Positions 16,578 through 24,766 are shown, counted from the first letter of the stretch. The stretch: DNA of 35,958 bases from Secundilactobacillus collinoides DSM 20515 = JCM 1123 (GCF_001435975.1 NZ_AYYR01000004.1:1-35958); one strand, 5' to 3'. The notes: generated by a model not told the origin, from the sequence alone. Program-made: numbers and translations.

Positions 16578-16676
16578 TCACAACACAAAGACAGCAACCT
16601 CATGAACGTTTGAGAAACCACAGTCAGTAAGCCTGTTATTTTGACACATACACATTAAACAGCAAGCATTAGACAT
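16578..16676 (-). CDS. Cys-rich leader peptide of oppA
   Basis: A 32-codon ORF that begins MSNACCLMCMCQNN and ends in VAVFVL. Five Cys codons lie at positions 5, 6, 9, 11 and 19, four of them within seven codons. A strong GGGAGG site (16689-16684) sits seven bases before the ATG, and a good promoter lies 35 bases further up. A 6-bp stem (CTGTCT 16594-16589 with AGACAG 16569-16564) spans the stop codon, and the intrinsic terminator follows 30 bases later. This is the geometry of ribosome-mediated attenuation: stalling at Cys codons when Cys-tRNA is scarce would alter folding and permit read-through into oppA. The ORF and hairpins are seen directly; the mechanism is inferred. Confidence 0.7.
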   Translation of the reverse strand: MSNACCLMCMCQNNRLTDCGFSNVHEVAVFVL

Positions 16677-16710
16677 GTGATTTCCTCCCGGCTTCGTTTT
16701 TGATAAATTA

Positions 16711-16739
16711 AGCATAGGCTTACGGTTACAATAAGTCAA
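16711..16739 (-). promoter_or_regulatory. Promoter of the oppA leader
   Basis: On the - strand TTGACT (16739-16734), a 17-base spacer and TATGCT (16716-16711). It lies in the intergenic space after the permease stop, so oppA has its own transcript. Confidence 0.75.
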
Positions 16740-16850
16740 CATAATTATAAAAGCGTATACCGGTATTAGGTATTAAATTATGAGTATTGGTTTGACCGCT
16801 TTTTAGCATCACAGCGGTGTACCCTCATCTATTTTGATTCCAGCAAATTG

Positions 16851-18260
16851 TTAATCCTTGTGCAACTGACTGTGCCAAATACCATAGGCGAAGTACAGCA
16901 CCAAACCAAAGGCAAACCAGATACCTGACACGATCCAGGTTTCAGCGGGTAGTTGTGACAACATCCAAATGCAAAGCAGCGCCGAAATGATTGGCAAAAC
17001 TGGGTACCACGGCACCCGGAAACCGTCATTTTTAATATCTGGACGACGGCGCAGCGGAATGACACCGATCGACATCATGGTAAAGGCAATCAGCGTCCCA
17101 ATATTGACCAACTGCGTTAATCGATCAAGTGAAACGAGCCCGCCCATAACGGCAATTACAATGGTGACAGCAGTCAGACTGACCGTTGGCACTTGGTGCT
17201 TGTCTGAGATTTTACCCAGGCGTTTTGGCAGCAGGCCGTCCCGACCAATGGAGTAGATCAACCGCGATGAGCTGTAGATCATGGACAGCATCATCGTGAA
17301 CATCCCGGCCATGGCACCGATGGAGATAATGCCGGCAACCCAGTTTTGGTTCACCAGTTGCAACGCGTATGAAACGGGGGCGGCAACGTTGAGTTTTGTG
17401 TAGGAGACCATCCCGGTCAACACACCGGCAACTGCAACGTAGAGCACTGTACAAATAATTAGCGTCCCGATGATCCCGATCGGCATGTTTTTCTTCGGGT
17501 TCTTCACTTCAGCAGCTGAAGCGGAGACACAATCAAACCCAAGGTAGGCGTAAAACACCAGCGAAGCACCGCGCATCACACCGTGGGGACCGTATGGCAA
17601 GAATGGGTGCCAGTTACTTGGTTTCACATAGAACATCCCAACCACGACGAATAAAATAATAATGGCAATTTTGGCAACCACGATGACGTTATTAATGCGG
17701 GTCGTCGTTTTCACGCCCTGGGTCAGCAATAAGCTGATAGCGAGCACAATGACGACGGCAAAAATGTTGATGTAAGTACCGTGAGCCGGGTCGAAACTCC
17801 CCGTCAGCGCCTTGGGAATCGAAATACCAAATCCCTTGAGAAATGAAATCAAGTAAGCCGACCACCCGGTGGAAACGGCGGCCACTGACAGCATGTACTC
17901 CAAAACGAGTGCCCAGCCGATGATCCAGCCGATGAATTCACCAAAGATAATGTTGCCATACGAGTACGCGCTCCCGGCAACTGGCAACGCCGATGAGAAT
18001 TCGGCGTAACACATCGCGGCCGTTGCACAGACCAACGTTGCCAACACAAATGACAACACGATACCAGGACCGCTATAGAGGGCAGCAACGGTCCCGGGCA
18101 GAATGAAGATCCCTGTTCCGATAACAGTGCCGACCCCTAATAGCAGGAGATCCTTCGCGTCCATTGTTTTCGTCAGCTTTTTATCCTTATCAAGGTACCG
18201 ATCCAGTGTTTCCTTTTGTCTAAGTCGACCAACCAGCCGATTAATGCCTGTATTTTCCAT
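16851..18260 (-). CDS. APC-superfamily amino acid permease
   Basis: A 469-residue transporter with about 12 membrane segments, of the CAT/YfnA branch of the amino acid-polyamine-organocation superfamily. The first helix carries the substrate motif VGTVIGTGIFILPG. FVLATLVCATAAMCYAEFSS and GWALVLEYMLSVAAVSTGWS follow in the expected order, with YLGFDCVSASAAEVKNPKKN in the loop after helix 6. It should import or exchange amino acids by secondary transport. The ATG at 18260 follows AAGGA; the in-frame ATG at 18287 has no site. Its leader encodes a peptide with a Phe run and an intrinsic terminator, which hints at an aromatic or hydrophobic substrate, but the protein sequence does not fix this. 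Confidence 0.85.
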   Translation of the reverse strand: MENTGINRLVGRLRQKETLDRYLDKDKKLTKTMDAKDLLLLGVGTVIGTGIFILPGTVAALYSGPGIVLSFVLATLVCATAAMCYAEFSSALPVAGSAYSYGNIIFGEFIGWIIGWALVLEYMLSVAAVSTGWSAYLISFLKGFGISIPKALTGSFDPAHGTYINIFAVVIVLAISLLLTQGVKTTTRINNVIVVAKIAIIILFVVVGMFYVKPSNWHPFLPYGPHGVMRGASLVFYAYLGFDCVSASAAEVKNPKKNMPIGIIGTLIICTVLYVAVAGVLTGMVSYTKLNVAAPVSYALQLVNQNWVAGIISIGAMAGMFTMMLSMIYSSSRLIYSIGRDGLLPKRLGKISDKHQVPTVSLTAVTIVIAVMGGLVSLDRLTQLVNIGTLIAFTMMSIGVIPLRRRPDIKNDGFRVPWYPVLPIISALLCIWMLSQLPAETWIVSGIWFAFGLVLYFAYGIWHSQLHKD

Positions 18261-18306
18261 TCTTCCACATTCCTTCCATAGTCCCATCCACGGTCAGCCA
18301 GCCAAA

Positions 18307-18342
18307 CAAAAAACGCACCGGGGAGAGTGTCCGCCGGTGCGT
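18307..18342 (-). terminator. Attenuator terminator in the permease leader
   Basis: On the - strand ACGCACCGG-type arms (18342-18334 with 18321-18313, 9 bp) are followed by T6GTTTG. The 5' arm can alternatively pair with the CCGGTG just upstream, giving a mutually exclusive fold. Confidence 0.8.
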
Positions 18343-18351
18343 TATATCACC

Positions 18352-18389
18352 GGAAAGACAGCCGAAGCGTTGCGCCTAGCTGTCTTTCC
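18352..18389 (-). promoter_or_regulatory. Upstream hairpin of the permease leader
   Basis: GGAAAGACAGC (18389-18379) pairs perfectly with GCTGTCTTTCC (18362-18352), an 11-bp stem with a 16-base loop. It sits between the leader stop codon and the terminator, in the place of a pause or antiterminator element. Confidence 0.65.
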
Positions 18390-18411
18390 AATTCGTTAAG
18401 AGATTGCCATG

Positions 18412-18504
18412 TTAAGACATCTTCTCTAACTTACTGGTTTGATAGCCAGGCTTGTTAAAGAAGAAGCTAAATCGATTCAGTTCTAATGAACGCGTCGTTA
18501 ACAT
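18412..18504 (-). CDS. Leader peptide of the amino acid permease, with a Phe-codon run
   Basis: A 30-codon ORF starting MLTTRSLELNRFSFFFNK and ending in KLEKMS. Four of its codons are Phe, at positions 12, 14, 15 and 16. AAAGG (18518-18514) is nine bases before the ATG; another ATG six bases earlier is too close to that site. A strong promoter lies about 30 bases upstream. An 11-bp hairpin and then an intrinsic terminator lie between this ORF and the permease start, so control by ribosome position is plausible, with Phe-tRNA as the likely signal. Position effects from other codons (Leu, Thr, Lys) cannot be excluded. The protein itself probably has no function. Confidence 0.65.
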   Translation of the reverse strand: MLTTRSLELNRFSFFFNKPGYQTSKLEKMS

Positions 18505-18536
18505 GGTCATACCCCTTTCGTTAATTGATTGGTGTT

Positions 18537-18566
18537 ATTATACCTGAATGGGAATGTTAAAGTCAA
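18537..18566 (-). promoter_or_regulatory. Promoter of the permease leader
   Basis: On the - strand TTGACT (18566-18561), an 18-base spacer and a perfect TATAAT (18542-18537). Confidence 0.8.
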
Positions 18567-18924
18567 ATGAGAAAATTTGGTGTCCTGCTGGTACTCATTG
18601 CTGGTAACTTACCCGTTGCGTGCCGCAAGTTGGTTTCGTACTTGTTCTTCTCTCGGATAATGTATCCGTTGCCTTTTGTCAAGCATTGAAAACCAGTCAA
18701 AGACGGCTTGTCGAGAATCCACCCTCGACTGCCTAATCGGCTATCATCAGCCAGCTTCGTATCGTAGTGAAATTGGTCATCGTGAAGACAACTAATCAAT
18801 AATCGTTCAATTCATCTGTATGTCAATGATGCTGTATTCATGGTTGCGAAATTTTTAGTGGTCGTCATTTCACTCAAGCTTGCGCTGTGCCGCGACACGT
18901 TTGGCACATTTGATCACTACAAAC
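18567..18924. other. Intergenic stretch between permease promoter and lactate oxidase terminator
   Basis: About 360 bases without a supported gene. A - strand open frame (18799-18563) has no ribosome site, no family resemblance I can name, and runs into the permease promoter. It may be a decayed gene end. Confidence 0.4.
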
Positions 18925-18953
18925 AAAAAAGGCAGCCGAGTTTCCTCAGCCGC
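18925..18953 (-). terminator. Terminator of the lactate oxidase gene
   Basis: On the - strand a 9-bp stem (18953-18945 with 18940-18932, two wobble pairs) with a GAAA tetraloop, then T6GTTTG. Confidence 0.85.
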
Positions 18954-18988
18954 TTCTGCTTTAATCATGATAGATTTGAATATTCAAC

Positions 18989-20098
18989 TTAATACTTAAT
19001 GTCCAGCAATGGTGCGCCGTGGATGTCAGCAATGGTCTGTGTACCGGCCAATTGCATGATGATCTTCAACTCATCGTTTAGGTGGTTAAAGACGGATTCA
19101 ACACCCTGGGCGCCGCCTAAGGCTAACCCGTAGATTGCTGGGCGACCAATGGCAACTAAGTCAGCGCCTAATGCAATTGCTTTGAAGGCGTCGGAACCGC
19201 GACGGACGCCAGAATCAAAGATCACTGGTACCCGGTGGTTAACGCCTTTCGCCACGCTCTCCAACACGTCGAAGCTTGCTGGCCCGCCGTTTAATTGACG
19301 GCCGCCATGGTTTGAAACGTAGATGCCGGCAGCGCCTGCGCCAATGGCGTAAAGGGCGTCTTCTGCGGATTCAACACCCTTGACGATAACGGGCAGATCA
19401 GTGTAATCGGCAATTCGGCGAACATCATCTGGTCCAATCTTTTGAGCGGCAGCAGCGTAAATTTCGCCGATACCTTTGCCCTTGCCATCGCCTTCGCTAA
19501 ACTTCGTCAGGTTAGCCATAGGAATTGGGAATTGGAAGTTGTTGATAATGTCGGCTTCACGGTAACCGTCAACCGTTGCATCAACGGTCAAAATAATGCC
19601 CTTTACGCCGGCCTTCTTAGCTTCATCCAGTAATGATTCGTTAAAGGCCCAGTCCTTGCTCATGTAGAGTTGGAAGAACTGTGGCGCACCGTTACCGCCA
19701 GCAGCGGTATCAGCAATTGAAGTTGATGAGTAAGTACTCTGTGCCATCAAAGCACCGGCAGCTGCTACCCCAGCAGCCGTGTCAACTTCACCCTTGGCGT
19801 GAGCTAGACCCTGCGCTGCGGCGGGAGCCATCATGAGTGGTGTCTTTAAATCTAATCCAAAGACGGAAGTGTCAGTCCTTGGGTTTTCAATGTTGCTGAG
19901 GGCCTTTGGAACGATCTGACGGTGCTGGAATGCCGTCCGGTTCGCACGCAGTGTCCATTCGTCTTCTGAACCGCCTGATATGTAACCAAACCCGCCAGTT
20001 GGGATAATGGCCTTTGCCTGTTTCTCCAGGTCAGTTAAGTTTAAAATGTCCAATGCCTTTTCATTTTCGTTTTGTTCGTAACCGTTTGTTAATACCAT
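18989..20098 (-). CDS. lox: L-lactate oxidase (FMN-dependent alpha-hydroxy acid oxidase)
   Basis: A 369-residue FMN enzyme of the alpha-hydroxy acid oxidase family, converting L-lactate and O2 to pyruvate and H2O2 in the cytoplasm. It resembles Aerococcus lactate oxidase along its length. GGFGYISGGSEDEWT (active-site Tyr39), FFQLYMSKD (second active-site Tyr), DATVDGYREAD (substrate Arg), VIVKGVESAEDA (FMN Lys) and YVSNHGGRQL (catalytic His264, Arg267) are all in place, and VIFDSGVRRG and AIGRPAIYGLALGG close the barrel. A related 2-hydroxyacid oxidase is the alternative. GGAGG lies nine bases before the ATG. It is monocistronic, with a palindromic operator in the promoter and its own terminator. 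Expression should matter under aerobiosis. Confidence 0.87.
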   Translation of the reverse strand: MVLTNGYEQNENEKALDILNLTDLEKQAKAIIPTGGFGYISGGSEDEWTLRANRTAFQHRQIVPKALSNIENPRTDTSVFGLDLKTPLMMAPAAAQGLAHAKGEVDTAAGVAAAGALMAQSTYSSTSIADTAAGGNGAPQFFQLYMSKDWAFNESLLDEAKKAGVKGIILTVDATVDGYREADIINNFQFPIPMANLTKFSEGDGKGKGIGEIYAAAAQKIGPDDVRRIADYTDLPVIVKGVESAEDALYAIGAGAAGIYVSNHGGRQLNGGPASFDVLESVAKGVNHRVPVIFDSGVRRGSDAFKAIALGADLVAIGRPAIYGLALGGAQGVESVFNHLNDELKIIMQLAGTQTIADIHGAPLLDIKY

Positions 20099-20145
20099 AG
20101 TGTAAGCCCTCCAAATGTGTAATGTCGTTTGTCTTAATGTCTATT

Positions 20146-20196
20146 ACTCTATCACTTACAAAAAGTAAGTCAATGGTTTTAACTTACTTTTTGTAA
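20146..20196 (-). promoter_or_regulatory. Lactate oxidase promoter with a palindromic operator (HxlR-like)
   Basis: On the - strand TTGACT (20173-20168), a 16-base spacer and TAGAGT (20151-20146). The spacer is almost filled by the palindrome ACTTAC-N5-GTAAGT (20154-20170). A second near-copy lies at 20182-20198, so the two outer 15-base arms (20156-20170, 20182-20196) are perfect inverted repeats. The half-site resembles operators known for HxlR-family redox regulators such as YodB and CatR. Binding would block RNA polymerase. No HxlR gene is in the window. Confidence 0.65.
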
Positions 20197-20422
20197 ATAA
20201 ACGGACAGCTGTTTACAACTGGCTGCTGTAATCCCGTTTGATGACGCAACAGCAAAAACGTAATTTAACGCGTCTCGGAGACTGCTCGGGTCACGCCTGG
20301 TCAATGCCAAGAAGCCTGTTTCGATACTGGTGAACCGCAACACCTGTTAGCGGTCAAGCTCATCACGCCAACGCAGCAAGCGGTGATGCCTAATTTTCTT
20401 TCACATCCTCAAAAACCAGCAT
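20197..20422. other. Intergenic region between lox promoter and dlt terminator
   Basis: No gene supported. Short open frames occur on both strands without ribosome sites; one on the - strand reads protein-like (IETGFLALTRRDPSS) but has no start and may be a remnant. Confidence 0.35.
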
Positions 20423-20463
20423 AAAAAACCGCGTCCAAGCCCCAATGCTTGAACGCGGTTTTG
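20423..20463. terminator. Terminator of the dlt operon
   Basis: AACCGCGTCCAAGC-type arms (20427-20440 with 20447-20460, one mismatch) are flanked by A6 and T4, so it can stop transcription in both directions. It lies 80 bases after dltD. Confidence 0.85.
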
Positions 20464-20542
20464 TCAATGTTAAACGATTCATCGCAAATCGTTGGTGATT
20501 GCCCTGTAACAACGACCGAGTCGCTGTTCAATCGCCAACTTG

Positions 20543-21805
20543 TTACTTTACAATGCGATTCGCCCATTGTTTTGATAGATAGTAGCCCTTCATATGGAAG
20601 TGAGGTGCCGTTTGCTGCTGCGTTAAAAACGGCTTTACATGCTGATCCACTGCAATCCAACCGCGCCAACCGAGATGGATCGTATCGGTCATGAAGTAGC
20701 GTTTACCACCCTGGTTGCTGAGATCCACCACGTTGGTGAAGCCTTGCGTTTGCAGTTGTTGCTTAACCTTAGCGTTGGTCTGTTTGAGCATCGATTGTGA
20801 CAGTCCAGTGTACGCAGCCCACTTGTCATTCACGGGTGGCAGAATAAACATCGCGTTGATATGGTGTTTAGCAAACTGGTTCAACACGAGTTCGAAATCC
20901 GTATACTCCGGTGAGCGGCGATAATCAAAGTTTCGCTGGCTGTTTTTGAAGTGTTTGATGCCCGCTGGTTTTAACCGGTGTTTGTAAAACCCGTTATTGA
21001 TGCCAAACCGGTTATGCGTGTGCCGCTTACCCAGTTTATCCGCCAACCGATTCAGTGCTCCCGCTGTGTCCGCAGCTGGCAAGTGTTGCTCAGCCCTGGC
21101 AAGTTTGCCCAACCGGTTAGGCAGCATCAGTTTGTCAAAATAGTGGTCTTCGTTTTGTAGGACGTGCAACCGGCCCTCAAAGTAAGCGCGCTGATTTTCT
21201 GTCAGGCCATCACCCTTCGCGAGGCGCTCCCAGGCACTGCGCTGCAACGTCCCGCCGCCGTTACCGGTCACCTTCAGCAAGCGTTTTGCCGTGGTGCGGT
21301 CGACCAGCGTGTTCGTTGCCTGTAAGGTCCAGGTCATGTCGCCGATGGCAGACTTGTAGTAGTTAAAGGCCTGGCGATTTTGTCCTTGTTTTGTAAACCA
21401 CTGCGGCGACAAGATGAACACGACCTTCTTGTGATCCAGATTGTCGCCCATTGTTTGCATCGCCATCAACTGGCTCAGCGATTGTGTGCCCGGCTTACCT
21501 AATAAAAAGGGCTGGTAGTTACGGTCGTATTTATCCGCCAGGACGCTTGGGTGCAATGGATCCATCCGTGACAGTTCCGATGACCCGAAAAACGGCACGT
21601 ACCCCAGATCAAGTGCCTCGTTTTTCAGTGCCTGTCCCCGGTAAACGTTGGCGGACAACGATACGGCTGCCTTGTTGATCAGTTGTGCATCCGACTGCGC
21701 ACCGGCCTCATCCGGCTTGTGGTGCGGGCCGAACAGCAATAATGCTACACCAGCAAACGCAATCATTAACGGGCCGAAGATCTGCCAAATGGGATGGCGT
21801 TTCAT
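20543..21805 (-). CDS. dltD: DltD, D-alanyl transfer protein of teichoic acid D-alanylation
   Basis: A 420-residue membrane-anchored protein. One N-terminal segment (about residues 8-27) is followed by an extracellular SGNH-like domain. FFGSSELSRMDP holds the catalytic Ser (75 or 76), and FMTDTIHLGWRGW carries the Asp-x-x-His partner. In the accepted model DltD acts outside the membrane in moving D-alanine from the DltB/DltX complex to lipoteichoic acid. It overlaps dltC by 4 bases (21802-21805), and is the last gene before the terminator at 20423-20463. Confidence 0.95.
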   Translation of the reverse strand: MKRHPIWQIFGPLMIAFAGVALLLFGPHHKPDEAGAQSDAQLINKAAVSLSANVYRGQALKNEALDLGYVPFFGSSELSRMDPLHPSVLADKYDRNYQPFLLGKPGTQSLSQLMAMQTMGDNLDHKKVVFILSPQWFTKQGQNRQAFNYYKSAIGDMTWTLQATNTLVDRTTAKRLLKVTGNGGGTLQRSAWERLAKGDGLTENQRAYFEGRLHVLQNEDHYFDKLMLPNRLGKLARAEQHLPAADTAGALNRLADKLGKRHTHNRFGINNGFYKHRLKPAGIKHFKNSQRNFDYRRSPEYTDFELVLNQFAKHHINAMFILPPVNDKWAAYTGLSQSMLKQTNAKVKQQLQTQGFTNVVDLSNQGGKRYFMTDTIHLGWRGWIAVDQHVKPFLTQQQTAPHFHMKGYYLSKQWANRIVK

Positions 21806-22035
21806 TGCAACTCAGTCACTTTCGCCACGATTTTTTCTGGGGTATCCCACTGATTTCGGTCGAATTCTGAGATGGGAATATTAATACTGCACTGTTCGTT
21901 AAGCTCCATGACCATTTGAACGGTGGCCATGGAATCTAACAGCCCACTCGTAAACAAGTTCGTGGTCATTTGGCCACTTAAATCGGTTGCGGTAAGCTCT
22001 TGTAAGACAGATAAAACAGTTTGTTCGTTTGACAT
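21802..22035 (-). CDS. dltC: DltC, D-alanyl carrier protein
   Basis: A 77-residue acyl-carrier-like protein. The phosphopantetheine attachment serine is Ser35 in GLLDSMATVQ. It receives D-alanine from DltA as a thioester and delivers it to DltB. Two ATGs lie close together (22041 and 22035); AAGGAG lies eight bases before the second but only two before the first, so 22035 is chosen. It is 12 bases after dltB and overlaps dltD by 4. Confidence 0.95.
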   Translation of the reverse strand: MSNEQTVLSVLQELTATDLSGQMTTNLFTSGLLDSMATVQMVMELNEQCSINIPISEFDRNQWDTPEKIVAKVTELQ

Positions 22036-22047
22036 TATCATTTCTCC

Positions 22048-23265
22048 TTAATGTTTAAACCAAAGTGTATTGAGTTCGCCTGAAAAAATCAGGAAGCTGA
22101 GACAGACAACGTTAAAAGTGATCACCACCGCTAACGCTTGTGTCCAGCGATTGTGCGGCAATTGCGCACTGTGTCGTTTTTTATAACGCAGCCAAATGTC
22201 ATTGATAATAATGGCTGTCGCGTGAAACAAGCCGTAAACGATGTAGTACCAGGTCACCCCGTGCCAGAAACCCATGATGAGAAAGTTCACCAAGTAGGCA
22301 AATTGCGACACACGGATCCGGTTCTTGATCAGTCGGTGCTTCATGACGAAGAAAGTAAACCGCATGAAGACAAAGTCCCGAAACCAAAACGACAGCGACA
22401 TGTGCCAGCGATTCCAAAAATCTTTGATGTTCTGCGCTTTGAACGGCGCGTTGAAGTTCATCGGTGTTCTGACGCCCATAAGGTTCGAGATGCCCACCGC
22501 AAACAAACTATAGCCGGCAAAGTCGAAGAACAGATACATACTGTAAACGTACATGTAGGCGACCAGCGGCCATGACAAACCGGTGCCGAGAAACGCGCTC
22601 CGGTGCATCAGAACCTGATGCGCCACGTGCGGCAACATCAGCGTGCCGAAGATGTAACCGATGATGTACTTATAGACAAATCCCTGAAAGATGCGCATCA
22701 CACCGGTATTCACCAGTTCTAGATAGTCATGCCTTGATGGAACTGCAACATCGTCTTGCTGAAAACGACGGTAGCGGTCGATCGGCCCCGATGTGATCGT
22801 TGGGAAGAACAGTAAGAATCTAAGAAATAAAAACGGTGAAACTTCCTTAATCGTACCGTCGCGCAATTCCATGATGACTTGCACCGTTTTGAAGGTCAGG
22901 TAGCTGATGCCAAGAAACCCCAGCAAGGCCAGTTTAGGCAAGTGGACAGCCGGCGATAATTTTACCAGAGCCAGCGGCAGTGCACTTAACACAACGAGGG
23001 CGACGAAGACACCGGTCTGGTTATACCGCTTGCGATAGCGGTCATAACCCATCACTAACGCCAACTGATACACAACATACGCCACCAGCATGACCCCCTG
23101 GTGCCACTTGATACCGCCAAACGTCAGCAATAAAAACGCCGCCGTCCAAATTGTTTCGTACACTCGGAATCGTTTGCCGTAATACAAGCCAAGCATCACG
23201 GGGATCAGGGTCACCACCAGAAGCACAAAGTATTGCGGGTCAGCGTACGGTGACAAATTAGGCAT
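22048..23265 (-). CDS. dltB: DltB, membrane O-acyltransferase (MBOAT)
   Basis: A 405-residue polytopic MBOAT protein that passes D-alanine from DltC across the membrane. WNRWHMSLSFWFRDFVFMR is the DltC-docking and conserved MBOAT block, and GFWHGVTWY holds the catalytic His335 at the base of the funnel. TITSGPIDRYRRF is another conserved family element. It overlaps dltA by 8 bases (23258-23265), consistent with translational coupling. Confidence 0.95.
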   Translation of the reverse strand: MPNLSPYADPQYFVLLVVTLIPVMLGLYYGKRFRVYETIWTAAFLLLTFGGIKWHQGVMLVAYVVYQLALVMGYDRYRKRYNQTGVFVALVVLSALPLALVKLSPAVHLPKLALLGFLGISYLTFKTVQVIMELRDGTIKEVSPFLFLRFLLFFPTITSGPIDRYRRFQQDDVAVPSRHDYLELVNTGVMRIFQGFVYKYIIGYIFGTLMLPHVAHQVLMHRSAFLGTGLSWPLVAYMYVYSMYLFFDFAGYSLFAVGISNLMGVRTPMNFNAPFKAQNIKDFWNRWHMSLSFWFRDFVFMRFTFFVMKHRLIKNRIRVSQFAYLVNFLIMGFWHGVTWYYIVYGLFHATAIIINDIWLRYKKRHSAQLPHNRWTQALAVVITFNVVCLSFLIFSGELNTLWFKH

Positions 23266-24748
23266 GTGTGTTGACCTCGCTGATCAGTGCCTTGATGTCT
23301 ACCTTGCCGTTCACGTTGTGCGGCAGCGTTTCGCGGAAAATGAACCGTTGCGGCACCATGTAGGGCATGAGTTTGCCGTTCAGTTCCTGACGCAGCGCCA
23401 TCTGACTGGGTTCATGCGGACTCTTTGGCACCACCACAGCCAGCAGCTGGCTGACTTTATGGTTACGGTCGTATTTTGGCACCGCCACGCCCTGCTTGAT
23501 CAGAGTGACTTCGGACAGAAAGTGGTTGACTTCCTCAAGTTCGATCCGGTACCCGTTGAGTTTGATTTGAAAATCCACCCGGCCCTTATAGAACAGCAGG
23601 TCGTGATCAAAGTAACCCAGGTCGCCTGTGCAGTATGCCTGCAAGCCGTTTGTTTCAAAGAAGGCGTTCTTCGTTTTGGCGGGATTATTCAGATAGCCCT
23701 TCGACACGTTGTACCCGGCGATGATAATTTCACCCGGCTCATCCACGCCGCTGCTGTCAATGGTGACCTGAGTACCTGGTTTGACGTAACCAATGGGTAA
23801 CCGGTCGTAGGTTCTTAACATTTCTGGGGTGATCTCAACCGATGTCATCGCCACCGTTGCCTCAGTTGGGCCGTAAGTATTGATAATGTGGGCCTGCGGG
23901 AACCGCTCGTTCAATTTGCTGGCAGTCTGGTGTGTCAGCTCCTCACCGCAAAATAAGAAGGTGGCGAGGTCTGGATAGTGTTTGTCGTCAAAGTAGGGAT
24001 CCAATAAGCAAATATCAACAAGTGACGGCGTTGAGACCCAGATTTGGAGCGGCAAACTTGCCAGGGTGGTGAACATTTTGCTAAAGTTTGCGGTTACCGT
24101 TTGTGGCAAAACCCGCAGTGTGCCGCCATTCATCAGTGTTGGATATAATGCCATCACCGATAAATCAAACGAGAACGGCGGCTGCAACAGCACGTTGCGT
24201 TTCTCAAAGTTGAATGCGGTACTCATCCAGTTCACGAAACTCAGCAGGTTGCGCTGTGTGATCTGCACACCCTTTGGATTCCCCGTTGTACCGGACGTAA
24301 AGATAATGTAGAAGGTATCATCAATAGCCGTTTTTTCATCGAATACTGTTGGTAAAGTCTGATAAATATTTGTTAAATCGGCCAACGACGTCACCGGAAC
24401 CACCACCTTGATCGGCAACGGCTCAACGGCAATCACCAATTCCGGCTCCGCGGTGTGCATAATGCTGGTCAGCCGGTCCGTCGAAGAATTCGTGTCCACC
24501 GGAATATAAGCGTGGCCTGCTTTGGCACAGCCGATGAACGCCACCAACATGTCAAAGGTCTGGCCGCCATATACCATCACCGGCGTTTTCGGTGTTAAAT
24601 GACACGTTTTCAAATAGTTGGCCACACTGTTGGACCGTTTTTCTAACTCCGAGTAGGTATTCGTCCGACCTAGGTAATCAAAGGCGACCTGCTCTGGATG
24701 CTGTGCGGCTTGTTGACTTAACGTTACTAAAATGTTTTTAATCATCAT
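23258..24748 (-). CDS. dltA: DltA, D-alanine--DltC ligase
   Basis: A 496-residue adenylating enzyme that activates D-alanine with ATP and loads it on DltC in the cytoplasm. FYIIFTSGTTGNPKGVQIT is the ATP-binding P-loop (A3), NTYGPTEATVAMT is A5, and AYCTGDLGYFDHD is A7. GRVDFQIKLNGYRIELEEV is A8, and HNVNGKVDIKAL holds the A10 lysine. AAGGGG lies six bases before the first of two tandem ATG codons. It follows dltX by 18 bases. Confidence 0.95.
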   Translation of the reverse strand: MMIKNILVTLSQQAAQHPEQVAFDYLGRTNTYSELEKRSNSVANYLKTCHLTPKTPVMVYGGQTFDMLVAFIGCAKAGHAYIPVDTNSSTDRLTSIMHTAEPELVIAVEPLPIKVVVPVTSLADLTNIYQTLPTVFDEKTAIDDTFYIIFTSGTTGNPKGVQITQRNLLSFVNWMSTAFNFEKRNVLLQPPFSFDLSVMALYPTLMNGGTLRVLPQTVTANFSKMFTTLASLPLQIWVSTPSLVDICLLDPYFDDKHYPDLATFLFCGEELTHQTASKLNERFPQAHIINTYGPTEATVAMTSVEITPEMLRTYDRLPIGYVKPGTQVTIDSSGVDEPGEIIIAGYNVSKGYLNNPAKTKNAFFETNGLQAYCTGDLGYFDHDLLFYKGRVDFQIKLNGYRIELEEVNHFLSEVTLIKQGVAVPKYDRNHKVSQLLAVVVPKSPHEPSQMALRQELNGKLMPYMVPQRFIFRETLPHNVNGKVDIKALISEVNTHA

Positions 24749-24766
24749 CGTTTTCCCCTTGGCTCT

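Noticed and set aside
16428-18566. T-box riboswitches in the oppA and permease leaders
   Set aside because: No T-box sequence or specifier stem; both leaders contain translated-looking small ORFs instead.
18563-18799. 78-codon open frame on the - strand upstream of the permease leader
   Set aside because: No ribosome site or recognisable family, and its end overlaps the permease promoter. It may be a gene remnant but cannot be supported.
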